Positions 10,029-22,230 of a DNA stretch of 64,000 nucleotides are shown one piece after another. The first letter of the stretch is position 1. Each line of letters opens with the position of its first letter. This DNA comes from Epiperipatus broadwayi (Eukaryota; Onychophora; Udeonychophora; Euonychophora; Peripatidae). The stretch spans positions 5,814,501-5,878,500 of the forward strand of contig JAQFVV010006255.1 in assembly GCA_028023455.1 (NCBI GenBank). Direction: 5' to 3'. A program made the position numbers and the translations under genes. Under the pieces are notes generated by a model. The model had not been told where the DNA came from. It did no database searches and was given only the letters and a program-made list of their open reading frames with translations.

Positions 10029-10379
10029 TGATAAAGTGTTTAAGAAAGGTGTAAATGGTATGATATATTAAATTTTATTTGTGTTTGATGTTTTCTTTGT
10101 TATAAATGTGTCAATGATACCCTGCTGGTACTGTAAATAATATATCTGGGAATACAGCAGATTGGCTCAGTCAACAGTAGAAGAAACTTTGTAAGCAAGT
10201 ACATCAGCACAGTAAGATATTTATAAAACTGCATAAATGGAAGCAGATGGATGTGTAAAGTTGACCAACTCACTGAGTTAGAAAGTGAAGAGAAATTTGT
10301 TTTGGAGCAGTAGATTAGTTCATTCACAATTGTTGTCTACAAAAACTGCTATGGCCAAACTTCAACAAATAAAATGGCA

Positions 10380-11150
10380 TTGAACAATAGTTCTATAAGT
10401 GAATTTGATATAAAACATAATGAGGGGGGGGAGTATATTTATGTTGAATGCATAAAGAGGTACATGTTGATTAATAGCACAATCAAGAACAAGTTAACAG
10501 TGGTAACACTTATGTGACTGTCTAGGAAAGACATCCTGCTAGTGACAAACTGACTCCATGAACTGAAATCTTCCAAATGAAATAGCATATCAGGAATTAA
10601 AAGAAGTTGAACACCTATTTTAAACCAGCAGTGTCAAAATTTATGGCATGCTTAAGATTTAGAAATAAAAGTTAGGCACCACACAAGAAATACCAAAATT
10701 ATAGCATTGCTTTAAGAACATTAGCTAAAGAGTGTAACTTTGTACTGAGCTGGATGATTTGCTCCTCAATTAACTATTATGAGAAATGACTCATAGTAAG
10801 CCAAGACAAGTTCTACTGAGCTAATCAGAGTTGGCATATAAACATGCAGTTGAGATATGTATAGCCATGAATTAGTTATGAAAAATGCTGCAGAATACCA
10901 AAACTATAAAGATACATTGAAATTTCCAATGCCCATAAACAAAACAAGCTGAACTTCCAAACTGCTGAAGTCCAAATAAGATCTGTATACATTATTGTTG
11001 TGGAGAGAAAGGCCATCTGAGAAAAAGGTTTAAAAACAAAAGATATGCTTGTGGCATAATCAGACCCTTAACATGTATATGTTGAAGTAAAGACAAAAAC
11101 AGTAAAACTAAGTCACATTCTGACTCAAAATCATGAGGAAGAAGAATCAG
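10380..11150 (+). pseudogene. Ty3/gypsy-type gag remnant
   Basis: Read across frames, this shows an ISEFD start-like segment, a YVECIKRYMLIN helix, a FRNKS segment, an RTLAKECNF segment (the LA..CNF signature of Mag-type gag proteins) and, near 10,990-11,060, a decayed zinc-knuckle region (YCCGEKGHLRK, then YACGI). Stops and frameshifts are frequent. No protease, RT or integrase follows; an LTR-like block starts about 60 bp later. This suggests an element that lost its pol region. The family call is by gag layout only. Confidence 0.5.
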
Positions 11151-11211
11151 AAAAAAAAACTGATATTAGTAAAAATAAATGACAACAATATTTCTCTGGA
11201 TGTGTATATAT

Positions 11212-13225
11212 TGTAACGATATATAAATATGTCGTTACATTAATTTAAAATAAAAACTTAAAAGTTCGCAAATAAAAATAAAAAAACTAAACGCTAAAAT
11301 TAAAATGTTTGTTAAATGTATATACATTTGCACAGATGCTAAACTTTAAAAATATTTTTTTTAATAAATAAAAAAAAGGTATTTGAATGTATTTTTTTTA
11401 TAAAAAAAGATTTAAATATAAAAATAGTTTAAAAAAGAAATAACGTAAGTAAAAATAAAAACAGGTATTAATTAATTCTTGTAATCTTTAAATGGAAATG
11501 ATTGTTTATAAATTGTTTGAAAAGCAAGCTAGCTTTGGGCTCTTGTATAATTAAAATGATCTGATGAAAGATAGATAAGAAAATAAAAAGAAATTAGCTT
11601 GACCAATGGAAGCACCAAGCCTCAGCCCGGACCCGAACGAAAATTTGGATTAGTGACGTCTTTGTTCAATCAATCCGTGTGGATTAATATAAAAAGGGAA
11701 ATACAGTTTTTTGGGACAGTTCCAGCGTTGTGTGTTTGAGAGTTGTGGTAGGACGCACATACCACACTCTATTTAAAAAAAGAAAAAGGAAAAGACTGTG
11801 ATACCTTGAACCAGCTATTGCCATCTCCAGAACATTATCTTCCAATGGAGGCGTCGCGGGAATTAAAAACAGGAACCTGGACTCTTCTACCATAAGCTAT
11901 ACGAAATGAACAGTTATTAAAATCAATTAAGAACTTTCATCAAGTTTTATAAATTGATAAACAAGCCAACTTAAATGTTAAAAACGGACTCTTATCTGAC
12001 TTCTGTAAGTTTTTAAATCAAATTAATAATGTTTAATTTTGTATGTTTTCCGATTGATAAAAATCATTTCCATTTTTTTTTTTCTCTTATTGTATAAATT
12101 ATTTGTTGTTTAAATTTTAAATGATGAAATTTAAGGTTGGGTATAGACGTTGCATAGATTCGTTAGCAGTTGATAATGTTGTGGTTTTCACATTCGATTA
12201 GAATATATGTCAACGATATCACTACAAGCATTTTACGATGAATGCTAATGGGATTTGTATATTCCCTATGCAAGTGACGCTTATTGATGACTTTGTATTT
12301 TGATCGGTTGTGTTTAATTTGGGATGTTTTTGACCGTGGAATCTGTGCAGCTGATCTATACTCAACATTTTAAAACAAATTTTATAAAATTCATTTGTGC
12401 GAATGTATCTAAATGTTAAATTTAAGTCGGGCGTGAATGGCTATATAGTTTTGTAAAGTTATATTAAGGGAGGGTAATCTTAGGTTATTCGTTTCGTAGT
12501 TGAATTGGCTCAATGGATTGGATATATTTGTGTAATTAGTAGATGTAGTATGAGATCCGCTTCGGGCAGGATTGCATATATACGCCACACACCTTCTGTT
12601 TGCCTATGGATGGGTTGGTAAGTCGGCAGAAGACCGCAGTCCATTCCTATGGAGTTTTTTGTTTATTGTTCTACTTGCCAACAGATGTGACATTCCTGTT
12701 GGTGGAGAGTCAATGTCTTCTCTAATTATACTTACTGTTCAGATGTACTTTCCTGACAGTATAGTATTTTGTGTTGTCGTATCATGCTACATTGAATACA
12801 TGAATGTATCAGATGGATTGGCGCCAGTTTGGTTGCGAAATATTTTCTTTTCAAATGCAGATCTATGTAGTCTATTCATACTTGACTAGCTAAATAAAAT
12901 ATTAAACTCATTGAAACTTAGTTAAATGTAAAATTAAAAGTTAATATAAAAATCTAAAATGTTAAACTTATTCCTCAAAATTTAAATGTTATTTTATATG
13001 TGCATAAATAAATATTGTTATGTGTTAATTTCTGGCAGTGGCTTTTATTTATTGATATTTAAGATATAAATTAAGATATAGATTTTTATCTCTGCGTCTC
13101 CGCTGAGCTAGTGACTTGGGCTAACGATCGGAATATTTAAATAAAGTGGAATCTTAACAGCACGTATCTGCCTACTTTATAAATTTTTCTAGGCTCAAAT
13201 GCCTAGATGGCGCCCTGGTAGTTGC
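11212..13225 (+). repeat. LTR-like block, plus orientation
   Basis: Begins TGTAACG, with a nearby CGTTACA forming a small hairpin. It carries a TATA-like promoter at 11,685, AATAAA signals near 12,892 and 13,005, a CTGGCAGTGGCTTTTATT stretch, and ends near TTGCA. A diverged relative lies in inverted orientation at 37,790-39,825. It is more GC-rich than its surroundings. Two kilobases is long for an LTR, so it could include leader sequence. The short text TGGCGCCCTGGTAG near the 3' end resembles a primer binding site only in its first bases. The open frames inside (for example 12,572-12,889) match nothing I know. Confidence 0.55.
11685..11696 (+). promoter_or_regulatory. TATA-like promoter in LTR-like block
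   Basis: TAATATAAAAAG, placed about 470 bp into the block. The inverted relative has TAATATAAAAGG at the matching place (about 39,378-39,392, minus), so it is conserved between two otherwise diverged copies. Confidence 0.35.
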
Positions 13226-13859
13226 AGATATTGTTTTTGCGGTTAGATTCGATCTTCACTTTCATTTCGATCGTTATAATATATTAGCAAAAAATTATCT
13301 TGGAGATACATAGCAGCACAAAATTGTCATTAGTATCACAGAATGATTGGATAAATATAGTTATAAAGTGTAAAAAGAATGTTGCATTTGAGAAAACTGA
13401 TATGCTAACAAATGAAATGAATAGCAACAGAATAAAGATATGTGACAAAGTAACAGTCTGTTAAGGTGAATTCTAGAGTAAAATTTTTATCTCATTATAT
13501 TGTGAAACATGATATCTATTTTAGATAGAAATTAGTTTCAATCTTTGGGAATTCAGATTAACATGATTAAAATAATGCAATCAAAGTTCGCTCCCTACTT
13601 GTGACATCTAAAATAGCTACAATATAAGAATAAAAATAGATAAAATAAAGGTAGGAATCATGTTGTGCTAGAAAGATGTTATAATAGTAAAGTTTAGAGA
13701 TACATTTCTTTTGTGTAAAAAAAAAAAGGAACAAATATGTAGAAAATATATACAAAAACATAATTATGTGCTATAAAAAAGAGAGTGGATTATGGACAAA
13801 AAAGTAGAGATATAGAAAATTAATGTGAATAAAAATAATAGTGTATAAAATTATATAAG
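13226..13859. other. No assignable feature
   Basis: AT-rich sequence between the LTR-like block and a LINE remnant. I see no recognisable protein, repeat or RNA signal. Confidence 0.5.
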
Positions 13860-14420
13860 AATAAAAAATGCATAGAATGTGAAAAGATGCTATAATAAGA
13901 CTAAAGAGAATTTACAAAGTGCAGTAACAAAAAATGTAGATATCAAGAAAATGAAACAAAAATAGAATAAAAAATTAAATTGCAATTTATGTGGAGATTG
14001 AAAGGAAAATATGGAACATTTATTTCTTGAGTGTAATATGTTGAAGGGAAGTTCAGGAAAAATTATATGGAAAATTGGACAAATGTACAAGTGAACTGAG
14101 TGGAAGAAGTAGAAATTATTTATTTACTCTTTATGATAAGAATGGGGAATAGTAGGACAAAGTATCAAAATTAATAAAACAATTTTTATTAAAAGGAGAT
14201 ACAAAAGGAAAAAAGCTTGATATTGGAATAATGTTTTGGTAAGTAAAGATTGAAAAAAATAAGAAGGGAATAAAAATAGTTGTTTTTAGAGATAATATGA
14301 AAGTCAAAATAGATATAGAAGTTTTGAGGTATATAAAATTTTCAAAGAGAGGAGATATTTAACTTGGATAATAGGACTCTTTGGATATACAACTTATGCA
14401 TAGAAAATTTTGACTTTATT
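13860..14420 (+). pseudogene. LINE C-terminal remnant with zinc-binding motif
   Basis: Near 13,978-14,030 a frame reads CNLCGD (stop) KENMEHLFLEC, the CxxC...HxxxxC pattern found after the RT in several LINE clades (zf-RVT type). Flanking text is K/N-rich and broken by stops, so this is an old fragment. The RT itself is not recognisable upstream. Confidence 0.4.
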
Positions 14421-16555
14421 TAAGAAATAATTTCATATTAATAAATTTGCTTAATTGTGATATTTTATTTAAGCAACAATTTAATATACTTTAATTTTCT
14501 GAGAATATGGCATATGGAAATAAAATATAAATTTAAAAAAAGAAAAAATTGATATTAAATTATATGTATTTTAAATATAAAATAATATTTAAAAACAAAA
14601 CTGATGAATAATGTATTATGCCATGGGAAAAATAGACTTTGCAATAGTAAAAAGTGTAATTTATTAACCTAAAGAAATTATTTAATAAATTTCAAAAATA
14701 AGTAAATCTAAAACAAATTTACAAAAAAATGTAAAAGTTTTTTTTTGACATTTCAAAATTTAAATTAAGTATTATTAATGAATAAACTGAAAGAAAGAAG
14801 ATATGTAATAATTAGATATTTAATATAAAAAATAATTAAGGGTTTCTTGTGGAAACTATTGCAGATTGAAAAAGAAAAACAAATGAATAGTGTAAAGATG
14901 TATGTTTCCTGCTAAAAACATAGGATGTGGCATTAGGTAATAAGGTATTATACTCAAATGATAATACTTGATTATCATCAATAGTAATTTGTCATGCCTT
15001 AAACATAATGCATTATGTTATCTCAAAATTGTAGAACTACTTCAAAAAATAATAAAGCCCTTATATTATTATAACATACATTAATCCTTTAAATTCAAAA
15101 CTATAAAGTTTGTTTAACAAAATCAAGCAAAATTATTTGTATCTTTTGGTCTTAAAAATCAGTAATAATAGCTTAGTTATATAATAAATTTTTTATTACT
15201 TTTTAAATTTTTTTTGTTCTTTTCTGTTGCCTCCAGGAATCTGAAAATAAAATCAGCAGTTTTAAATACACAAGAAATTTAGCTGATCAAGGAAACATTA
15301 TGTGCAAGTATCCATTTCATAAAATCCAAACACAACATTGGGTATTGTTTTGCACAAATGGCATAATTGAAAAAGGAATCAATTTGAAGATTAACTGATT
15401 TTGGAAAATGTGCTTGAGTTATACAATTTTAAAAAATGAGTATTTGAAGGTTTATTAATTTGATTCTCATTTCTTATTAGTTGAAAGTTGAAGTTGTGAT
15501 AATAGTTTAGAGATATAAAACTTTTTTCCTACCACAAGTCTTCTCATTTTTTATTTTTTTCTAGTTTAGATACTAATAATAAAATAATTTTTATTATTAT
15601 GAGATAATTTAAAGCATTTGAACTGATATAGTTTGATTAAAGTTAGAATAATAAAGTTTAAAAAAGAGACTTAGGTACAAAATAGAGGAAGCTATTCTAG
15701 ATCTTAAAGGATCATTTATGAAAAAATAGAAAACACCTTAAAAACTCAAGACATACAAATAATATTACTGAAATACTTATGAGAATAGGGTGATATGTTT
15801 CTCTTAATAGCAGTAAGCAATAGTAACAACATAAGCATTTCATATCATATTGGAATTTACCATGTCCAGCATTTTTTTTAGTTAGCCAAACCATAGCAAC
15901 TCAGATAACCATTGAATATTTGTCTGTAAATGAATAATTATCTATTTTTTGCTAAAGAATAAAACAAGGATGGAATAGCATTTAAACACAAGGTTAAGTA
16001 ATGTTTTTTTCTAGACTTAAATTAGAACAAAAGATAATAAAAAAGTCTGAAGGTGAAACTGGAAGAGGAAGATGTGATCATCTGCATCAGGTAGAGGAAT
16101 ATTAAAAGATAATCTAAATCATAACAGTAATAAATTATGAATAAGAATGTAATTTATGAGCTTAAACATCTTTATTTTATGCAAAAAAAAATAATTATTA
16201 AAATAGAAGTATATAGAAAAAAAATGTTTTAAAAACAAAAGTGATTTCAATTTATATTAGTTGAACAACATGTTTCATCCAAATATCAAATTCAAATATT
16301 ATAAATTTTAACTCGTGGTCATTTATATTGCATAATGTAAAAGAGAAAGATATTTGAGTTAGATTAAGATTTAATATATTTATTAAAAACACACATGCTA
16401 TCACTACCAAACCACACAAAGCAATTCGGTCTTTAATTATGATATTTAATTGCATTAAATTGTCTTTCAAAAAAGTGTATAGTTATATTTGGTAACATGC
16501 AGAAATATGTGATAGAAAAATAATAGTAATAGTCCATATTATAATAGAAACTAAA
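14421..16555. other. No assignable feature
   Basis: AT-rich, with homopolymer runs and short open frames that match nothing I recognise. Confidence 0.5.
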
Positions 16556-16870
16556 CAAAGGCAAAACTCTCCATACAGTAGTGCCATCCTGTACCAAATA
16601 GAGTAATCAATGAATGCCAGAAGGCTTGTGCATAAAATCCCTATCTAGTGCCTACTCACCCAATATCCCCAGACTAGTTTCTGGCTTGTGGCCATCATCA
16701 GTGAAGAGCCTTGGATCTGAGAGCACTGCACATAGATCTTAGGATCTAATGCAACCCTCCAGCAGTCACCTTTTAACTCTACTTTACTACAAAACCATGA
16801 GAATGAAATTGAAAACATAATAATATTTTCACAATTATGTGCTAGTATAGAGATGGTGATCATGTGATAT
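16556..16870 (-). mobile_element. Hammerhead-bearing repeat, family B (single unit)
   Basis: Shares long stretches with 24,756-25,425, 43,142-43,361 and 56,850-57,915: a GTGCTCTCAGATCCAAGG block, the hammerhead core, a GAGTAGGCACTAGAT block, and an end with ACTACTGTATGGAGAG and TTTTGCCT. This copy keeps the best ribozyme core. It has no open frame, so it is non-autonomous. Confidence 0.75.
16666..16707 (-). ncRNA. Type I hammerhead ribozyme, family B
   Basis: Minus strand: TCTTCA (16,707-16,702), CTGATGA (16,701-16,695), stem II TGGC-CACAA-GCCA (16,694-16,682), GAAA (16,681-16,678), C-TA-G stem III, TC, cleavage after 16,672, then TGGGGA (16,671-16,666) pairing with TCTTCA through four Watson-Crick and two G-U pairs. 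All core positions fit the type I consensus. This is the clearest ribozyme in the window by hand pairing. Confidence 0.8.
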
Positions 16871-18789
16871 AATAGAAACTATTGAATATATTCTACCATA
16901 TATACAATACCAAAATCAATTGTAAGATTACTGACTATTATACTTTGTATATATACACACACAATGAATAAAAACTTATGATATTAGAGAAATAGCGACT
17001 ATTGTTTTTATCTGTGTTCAGTCTATTACATATGTGTGAAAGCTCCTGTGCTCTTAAAGAATTACTAGAATAAAACAGTGTAATGACATAATTAAAAGTA
17101 TAAAAGATGAGGGCTTTCAGAAAATAGTACATTATGTATTTGTTAATAAATTTGATTTTGATATAAACACTTTTTATCAGCATTCATAATACTATTGTAT
17201 ATATCTGTATATATTTTGGTTTTATAGAAAAACAAATTTAAAAATAATTAGAGACAATAGGAAATTATATTTTTATTTTTTTACTCAAATTAATCCCATT
17301 AATTTACTTGTAATTCTACTATTATACTATCGTATGATTTTATAATTGTGATGATGAATTCAGTATAATTATTTGTTTTCTTATTTTTTCGACAAATGAA
17401 GACCGAATGTCACAACTGCATATTTTTATGTATTTATTAAGTTCATTTGATAAGAAATGAGTAACTTTATAAAAATTCTATTGTTTAAATATTATTTAAT
17501 TGAATCGTATAGTAAATATGAATCTTATCTCAAGTACTATTTTTATTATTAATAAAATGAAAAAATAATTTAGACCATCTGTTTTTAATAGTTTATTTAC
17601 ATTTTAATTTGTAAACGATTTTCTCAAGTCTCCGTTAATATTGTATTATATAATGCTACATGGTATCTTTGATTATTTCATATCTATATCAGTTTTACTG
17701 GGGGAAAAAAGTTTTTTGATTTCCTATATTAACATTATTGTTAAATTAATACAACATCCAATTATCACGAGAAAGTTTTCTTCACCTTTTCATTCTATAA
17801 ATTATCTTATTATGTGAAGCAGTTGATATTATTTTAAGAATCTAAAAGATAAAATAATACAAAGTTCATAAATTAATGAAGCAGTTCTTTATTTTGTTAA
17901 CGTAAATAAAAGGTTAAACCATAGTTCACAATATTAATATCATATAGACTGACATGGGTAAGTCAGATATAGAAAGGTAATACTTTGTTTTCTGTATCAG
18001 TAAAAGTGATTAAATTAGGCTAGCTTTTTTTAAAATTTGTTCACTAAATGTAATATATATGCGTAAATATTATTTTTTATGAGATATCTAGCTTCATATA
18101 TAATTTTTATTATATATCATTTATACAAATTATTACTACTATGAAGTATTGAACATAATTTAAAGTACATTCGTCTTTTTTCTTTAATTAAAAAATAACT
18201 TTGGATAAGTATAATGGTAAACACTTTATAATAATTAGTAATGTCTATTACCAAAAATATCCGGCAGAATTTCTATGGAAAAAGATGTTGTTCCAAGAAA
18301 ATAATATATTTTTTCTAGGTCTACCCAATAGTGAGGCAAAAATATATCTGACTTAGGTGCTGAATTAGAATAAATTCTATAGTGAGGCATAAGATTTTAA
18401 AAAAATATTTTTTATTAAATTAATAACAGAAAAATATATAAATAATTTTTTTAAAGAAAAGATTTCGGGACAATTTTAATGAAAAACTTTCTTCTCTTTA
18501 ATCAAAAATCTTTCAATACTGTAAAATAAAATTTCCATTTACTTTAAAATATTTTCTTAATAATTCTTTAATAAATGTAAAATTTAGTTGTGTTATTATT
18601 TTTTATTCTTGATTTCTTTCTAAGCAAAATAGATTAGCAGGTAACATTATTATTTCTTTTTTGTGCATTAGTCTAATAAACATTTTGATTGTGAAGAACA
18701 TTTGCAACCCTAAATTTTTTTTTCCCCCATGCTGTATGAAGTAAAGTTTCTTATATCATTTTTGTATTTTACAGAAAACAAAATTCTTT
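16871..18789. other. No assignable feature
   Basis: Very AT-rich. Short CA and TA runs are present near 16,950. No recognisable element. Confidence 0.5.
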
Positions 18790-18905
18790 TCAAGCGTTGC
18801 TAGCCGAGAGGTCAGCGCAGCCGCCTTGCAAGCAAGCAATTGGTTGCAGACGGTTGTTGTGGGGTCGCCTCCCGGCCGATGCTATGACATATGAAAAAAA
18901 AAAAA
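18790..18905 (+). mobile_element. tRNA-derived SINE-like insertion
   Basis: A GC-rich island containing TAGCCGAGAGGTCAGCGC (A-box-like), a CTTGCAAGCAAG anticodon-arm-like hairpin, GGGTCGCCTCCCGG (B-box-like) and an A-run. The order and spacing fit a tRNA-related SINE head with a poly-A tail. It does not fold as a normal tRNA by eye. A run of 14 C lies at 18,964-18,977. Confidence 0.5.
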
Positions 18906-19159
18906 TTATATCTAGTGATACTCAGTAATTGTTCTACCTACGTTTTACAATTTTATAAAAGAGCCCCCCCCCCCCCCGATTGAATTTCAAAGATATTTAA
19001 GTGAAGAATGTAAATGGATGAAACCACATTATTAGCTTAGAAATTTATATTGCATTTGAAAACGATTGTGAATGCATATTTCCATATATTGTTATAGCCT
19101 AATAAATTCTTCTAAATATCTGGAATTATAGCAACCGGTGAATTAGAATAAATTCAAAT

Positions 19160-19672
19160 TATTACTACAGAATTAAACTTGGAGTGCTTTTCATAGACAG
19201 AACTTTATATTAAAAGGAAATATGCCTATGTGTTTGAAAAGGAAGGTTTTTAATAAATGTATTTTTACCAGTTCTTATTTATGTATCTGAGACTTAGACA
19301 CTTAAAAGAAGGGCAATACAGAGACTTCAGACCATTTAACAAAACATGGAGAGATGCATGTTAGGAGTAGCAAGAAATAAAAAATGAAGTTATGAGTGAG
19401 AAAACAAACAGGCAACACTGACATTGAAATGAATTAGGAGACTGAAATGGAATTAGGCTGGACATATTTCTAGAGGAAATGATAATAGATGAACAATTGA
19501 AATCTTAAACTGGATTCAAAGAGAGTGTAAAAGACCCACAAAGACTACATGTGAGATGGATGGATAAAATAAAAAAGCGAGCTGGAGTGATATGGAGAAA
19601 AGAGGCTAGAGACCAAAAAAGATGAATTGAGCTAGGAGAGACCATTCTGCAGTGGATCAACAATGGTTGAAA
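19160..19672 (+). mobile_element. RTE-like LINE 3' fragment
   Basis: Matches 9,500-10,010 of the RTE LINE: GAATTAAACTTGG, AAAAGGAAATATGCCTATGT, ATCTGAGACTTAGACACTTA, GGCTGGACATAT and CTGCAGTGGATCAACAATGG. Many indels; severely 5'-truncated. Confidence 0.8.
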
Positions 19673-21489
19673 ATGGTAATGTTGTTGATATTTTCATTTT
19701 TCAGCAATCTTTTAATTTTATGATTTTATTTTTGTGTTTTTTAAATGAATATATTTATTTTTAAGTGATATATATATATTACATTCATTATTTTGTTCAG
19801 GAGACTATTTTAAATAAGAAAGAAAAACTTTTTTAAAATAAATAAGCCATTACAAGGAACAGTTCATCACAGAGAAACAGTGATGGAGAAGACAATACTT
19901 ACCGGGTTTCTGAATGCTATATTGTGAGAGTTTGAGTATTTTTCATTACTGTTCTATGTACTAGCTAAAGATTTCTAGAGACTCATTCATCAACCAATAT
20001 GGATGATTTGGATTGTTTATGAACCTGATACCGGAGGGAAAAATCCTGTCTTTTGAAAAGGATTTAATTTGATCCAGATTCGAATCTCAGATGATAGACA
20101 TGGCAAGTGAATGATTTGCACCATTATTAATAACCTTTTTAATACTTTTAAAAGATGCAATATTTTTTTTTCCGTGTGCATCAAATTGAAGACTTGGACC
20201 TAATTTTTTTTACCCTAACTATTTATTGGTTAAAAAGCCAATTGGCAAATATATATATATTCTAATAAAATAATTAAAAATACTCAATTGCCAATGAAGG
20301 TTTTGTCCCATTATTAGAAAATCAAATTATTAAGTGTTTAATTTTTTTTTTTAAGACTGATGATTTTTTTTATGTCTAGAGATCATTTAATAATCTTAAA
20401 AAATAGTTTTAATATGTTGGTGGAAGAACTGCTGAATTAGAAACAAATTTGTTTTTTTTTTTAATAGAGATAAAAAAATTTATTAGAGAGAATTCATGGT
20501 GAAATTAATTATTAATCAACTATCGATTTATGTCTGTCTGAACAATTTATGTGTATATTTTTTTTGTTCAAATTATTTGTTTATGATATAAGTCATGTGT
20601 TGTAAAAGAAGTACAAAAAGACTATTAAAAACAGTTAATGAAAGTAGTCGAATGAAAACTTTCATTATAATTTTGACAACAAATATGTATGCATCTTTGA
20701 AAACCCCACAAAAAGGACTACATAAATGAGTTCTGGTTTCACATATCTCATACTATCATATCAAAAGTCATTGGTCACTGACTCAACAGCTACATCAAGT
20801 ACTATGTTAACATAAACAATGGGTATGAATTCATTCTTTTCAAAATATACAGGTGCCCCAAAATATATATTATTGATGCTACTTAGCACAACTTTGTTAA
20901 CTAATAAATAATCCCTCACATTTAAGAGCTATTTGTGAATGATGATGAAATGTATTTAAGATGAAATTACCATGCAATGTTAGGGATTTATCTGAATACA
21001 CTTTCTCAAGCAGATGGATTAGATAAAAGGCATGTTATAATATTTTCAATGCTTTCCAAATTTAATGCGAACTTAAAAGTTCACTTAAAGGACAAAGTTT
21101 TACCATAATGCCATCAAATACCACTGAATTATTGTAATTTATTAAAGCATAATATGCATCACTATCAACAGATATTTTATACAAACTGTAAATTTAGTTT
21201 TTCAATATGTTGACAATGTTTGAATATAAATGAAGACAATTTCAAATATATATTAGTTCATATTTTAGTTTAACTTTTTTCCTTTACTATAAAATTAATG
21301 AAAGTAAGCATTTTCTATATGTATAATAATAATTTCATCTAAATGATTGTACACACATATATAATTATTAGTTTAAAATTAGCTAATATTATATAAATAT
21401 ATTAGCAAGAGAACTAAAAAAACCTAAATGACTTTAGTAAATATTTTAGTATGTAAATTTATTAAATGTTATTTAATTCTTTCAATGTT
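19673..21489. other. No assignable feature
   Basis: AT-rich. A weak B-box-like CCAGATTCGAATCTC lies near 20,080 without a convincing A-box. Otherwise nothing recognised. Confidence 0.45.
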
Positions 21490-22230
21490 TTCTACGTGGG
21501 TTTTTTTTCACCTATGTTTTTTCATTCCCTTTCTACCATATGGATATATATTTCATATTTCACTAGGAGATTAATAGATTTTTTTTTCAAAAATGTTTAA
21601 AGACATAGGCTTATCTCCTTTTAATATTAAGTTATTACTATCCAAACATTCCGAGATTAATTCTATGATTATTTTCTTTCATTATGTTTTTTCTTATATT
21701 AATCTAGCTAAGATCTTTATTTTATAAGGCCCTTATTTTTGTTTTCTTTGCTTAATTTATCATAAAACTGGTGTGCATAGTTTTGGCGATATAGAATTAC
21801 CAGTTATACCCTAATTAATGTTAATCATCTTAATACTATTATGTAGTTTAATCATTGCAGTTGTATTTTGAAAAATTTTATTCAAAAATTAATAATATCT
21901 CAGATCCTGTTTTTAAAAAATGTTTATAGAATCAAATGTCTTTTTGAAATGTATAAATCCATTGCAAAATAGCAACTCGTGCTTAATGATTTTTTCTATT
22001 CCCTGAATAATTATGAAATATGATCTACTATGCTAAAATGATTTTAAAAACATTCTTTTCTTTTTTTTTGCTTGGTTTGAGTCCAATTTTTTTTTGTAAA
22101 TAATTTGTAGTGATTTTAATAATGCTAATATAGAATTAATTGAAAATTGGTGGTCTATGCTTTCATTTTTCTTAAGTATTGTTAATATTGCATATTTACT
22201 ATCATCTGATATAATTATCATTTAAATACT
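21490..22230 (-). mobile_element. RTE-like LINE fragment, minus strand
   Basis: The reverse complement of 21,600-21,720 matches the GAAATTAATCATAGAATTAA...AAAAGGAAATATGCC region of the RTE LINE. The reverse complement of 22,221-22,033 reads INSILALLKSLQII and KKLDSNQAK, matching the LLSVLYKI...LDFHQPREQAGF block of the RT, so it is a related but different subfamily. Heavily decayed, with much of the part between missing. Confidence 0.6.

Larger units (their letters stand above)
3485..10075 (+). mobile_element. Penelope-like element, plus-strand copy, interrupted by an RTE LINE
   Basis: The order is: upstream pseudo-LTR (3,485-about 4,040), decayed coding region (4,104-6,290), downstream pseudo-LTR (from 6,395). 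The downstream pseudo-LTR is broken at 6,848 by an RTE LINE and resumes at about 10,027 with ATAAAGTGTTTAAGAAAGG, which matches the text after the hammerhead in the minus copy. About 14 bp of pseudo-LTR (an ATATAAATAAAAAT-type stretch) is missing at the insertion. The frame is broken and part of the RT is deleted, so the copy cannot work by itself. Confidence 0.8.

Noticed and set aside
11570-11612. CTGATGA followed by GAAA in the LTR-like block
   Set aside because: No stem II or stem I pairing can be formed, so it is taken as chance.
12572-12889. A 105-codon open frame inside the LTR-like block
   Set aside because: Composition resembles random frames, the inverted relative does not keep it open, and no domain is recognisable.
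13207-13225. TGGCGCCCTGGTAG as an LTR primer binding site
   Set aside because: Only the first bases resemble a lysine-tRNA type site; the rest does not fit, and the LTR boundary may be at TGCA beyond it.
18790-18905. A functional tRNA gene
   Set aside because: The arms do not close as a cloverleaf, and the A-run tail points to a SINE.
20030-20110. A B-box-like sequence suggesting a SINE
   Set aside because: No A-box at a suitable distance and no tail; too weak to list.
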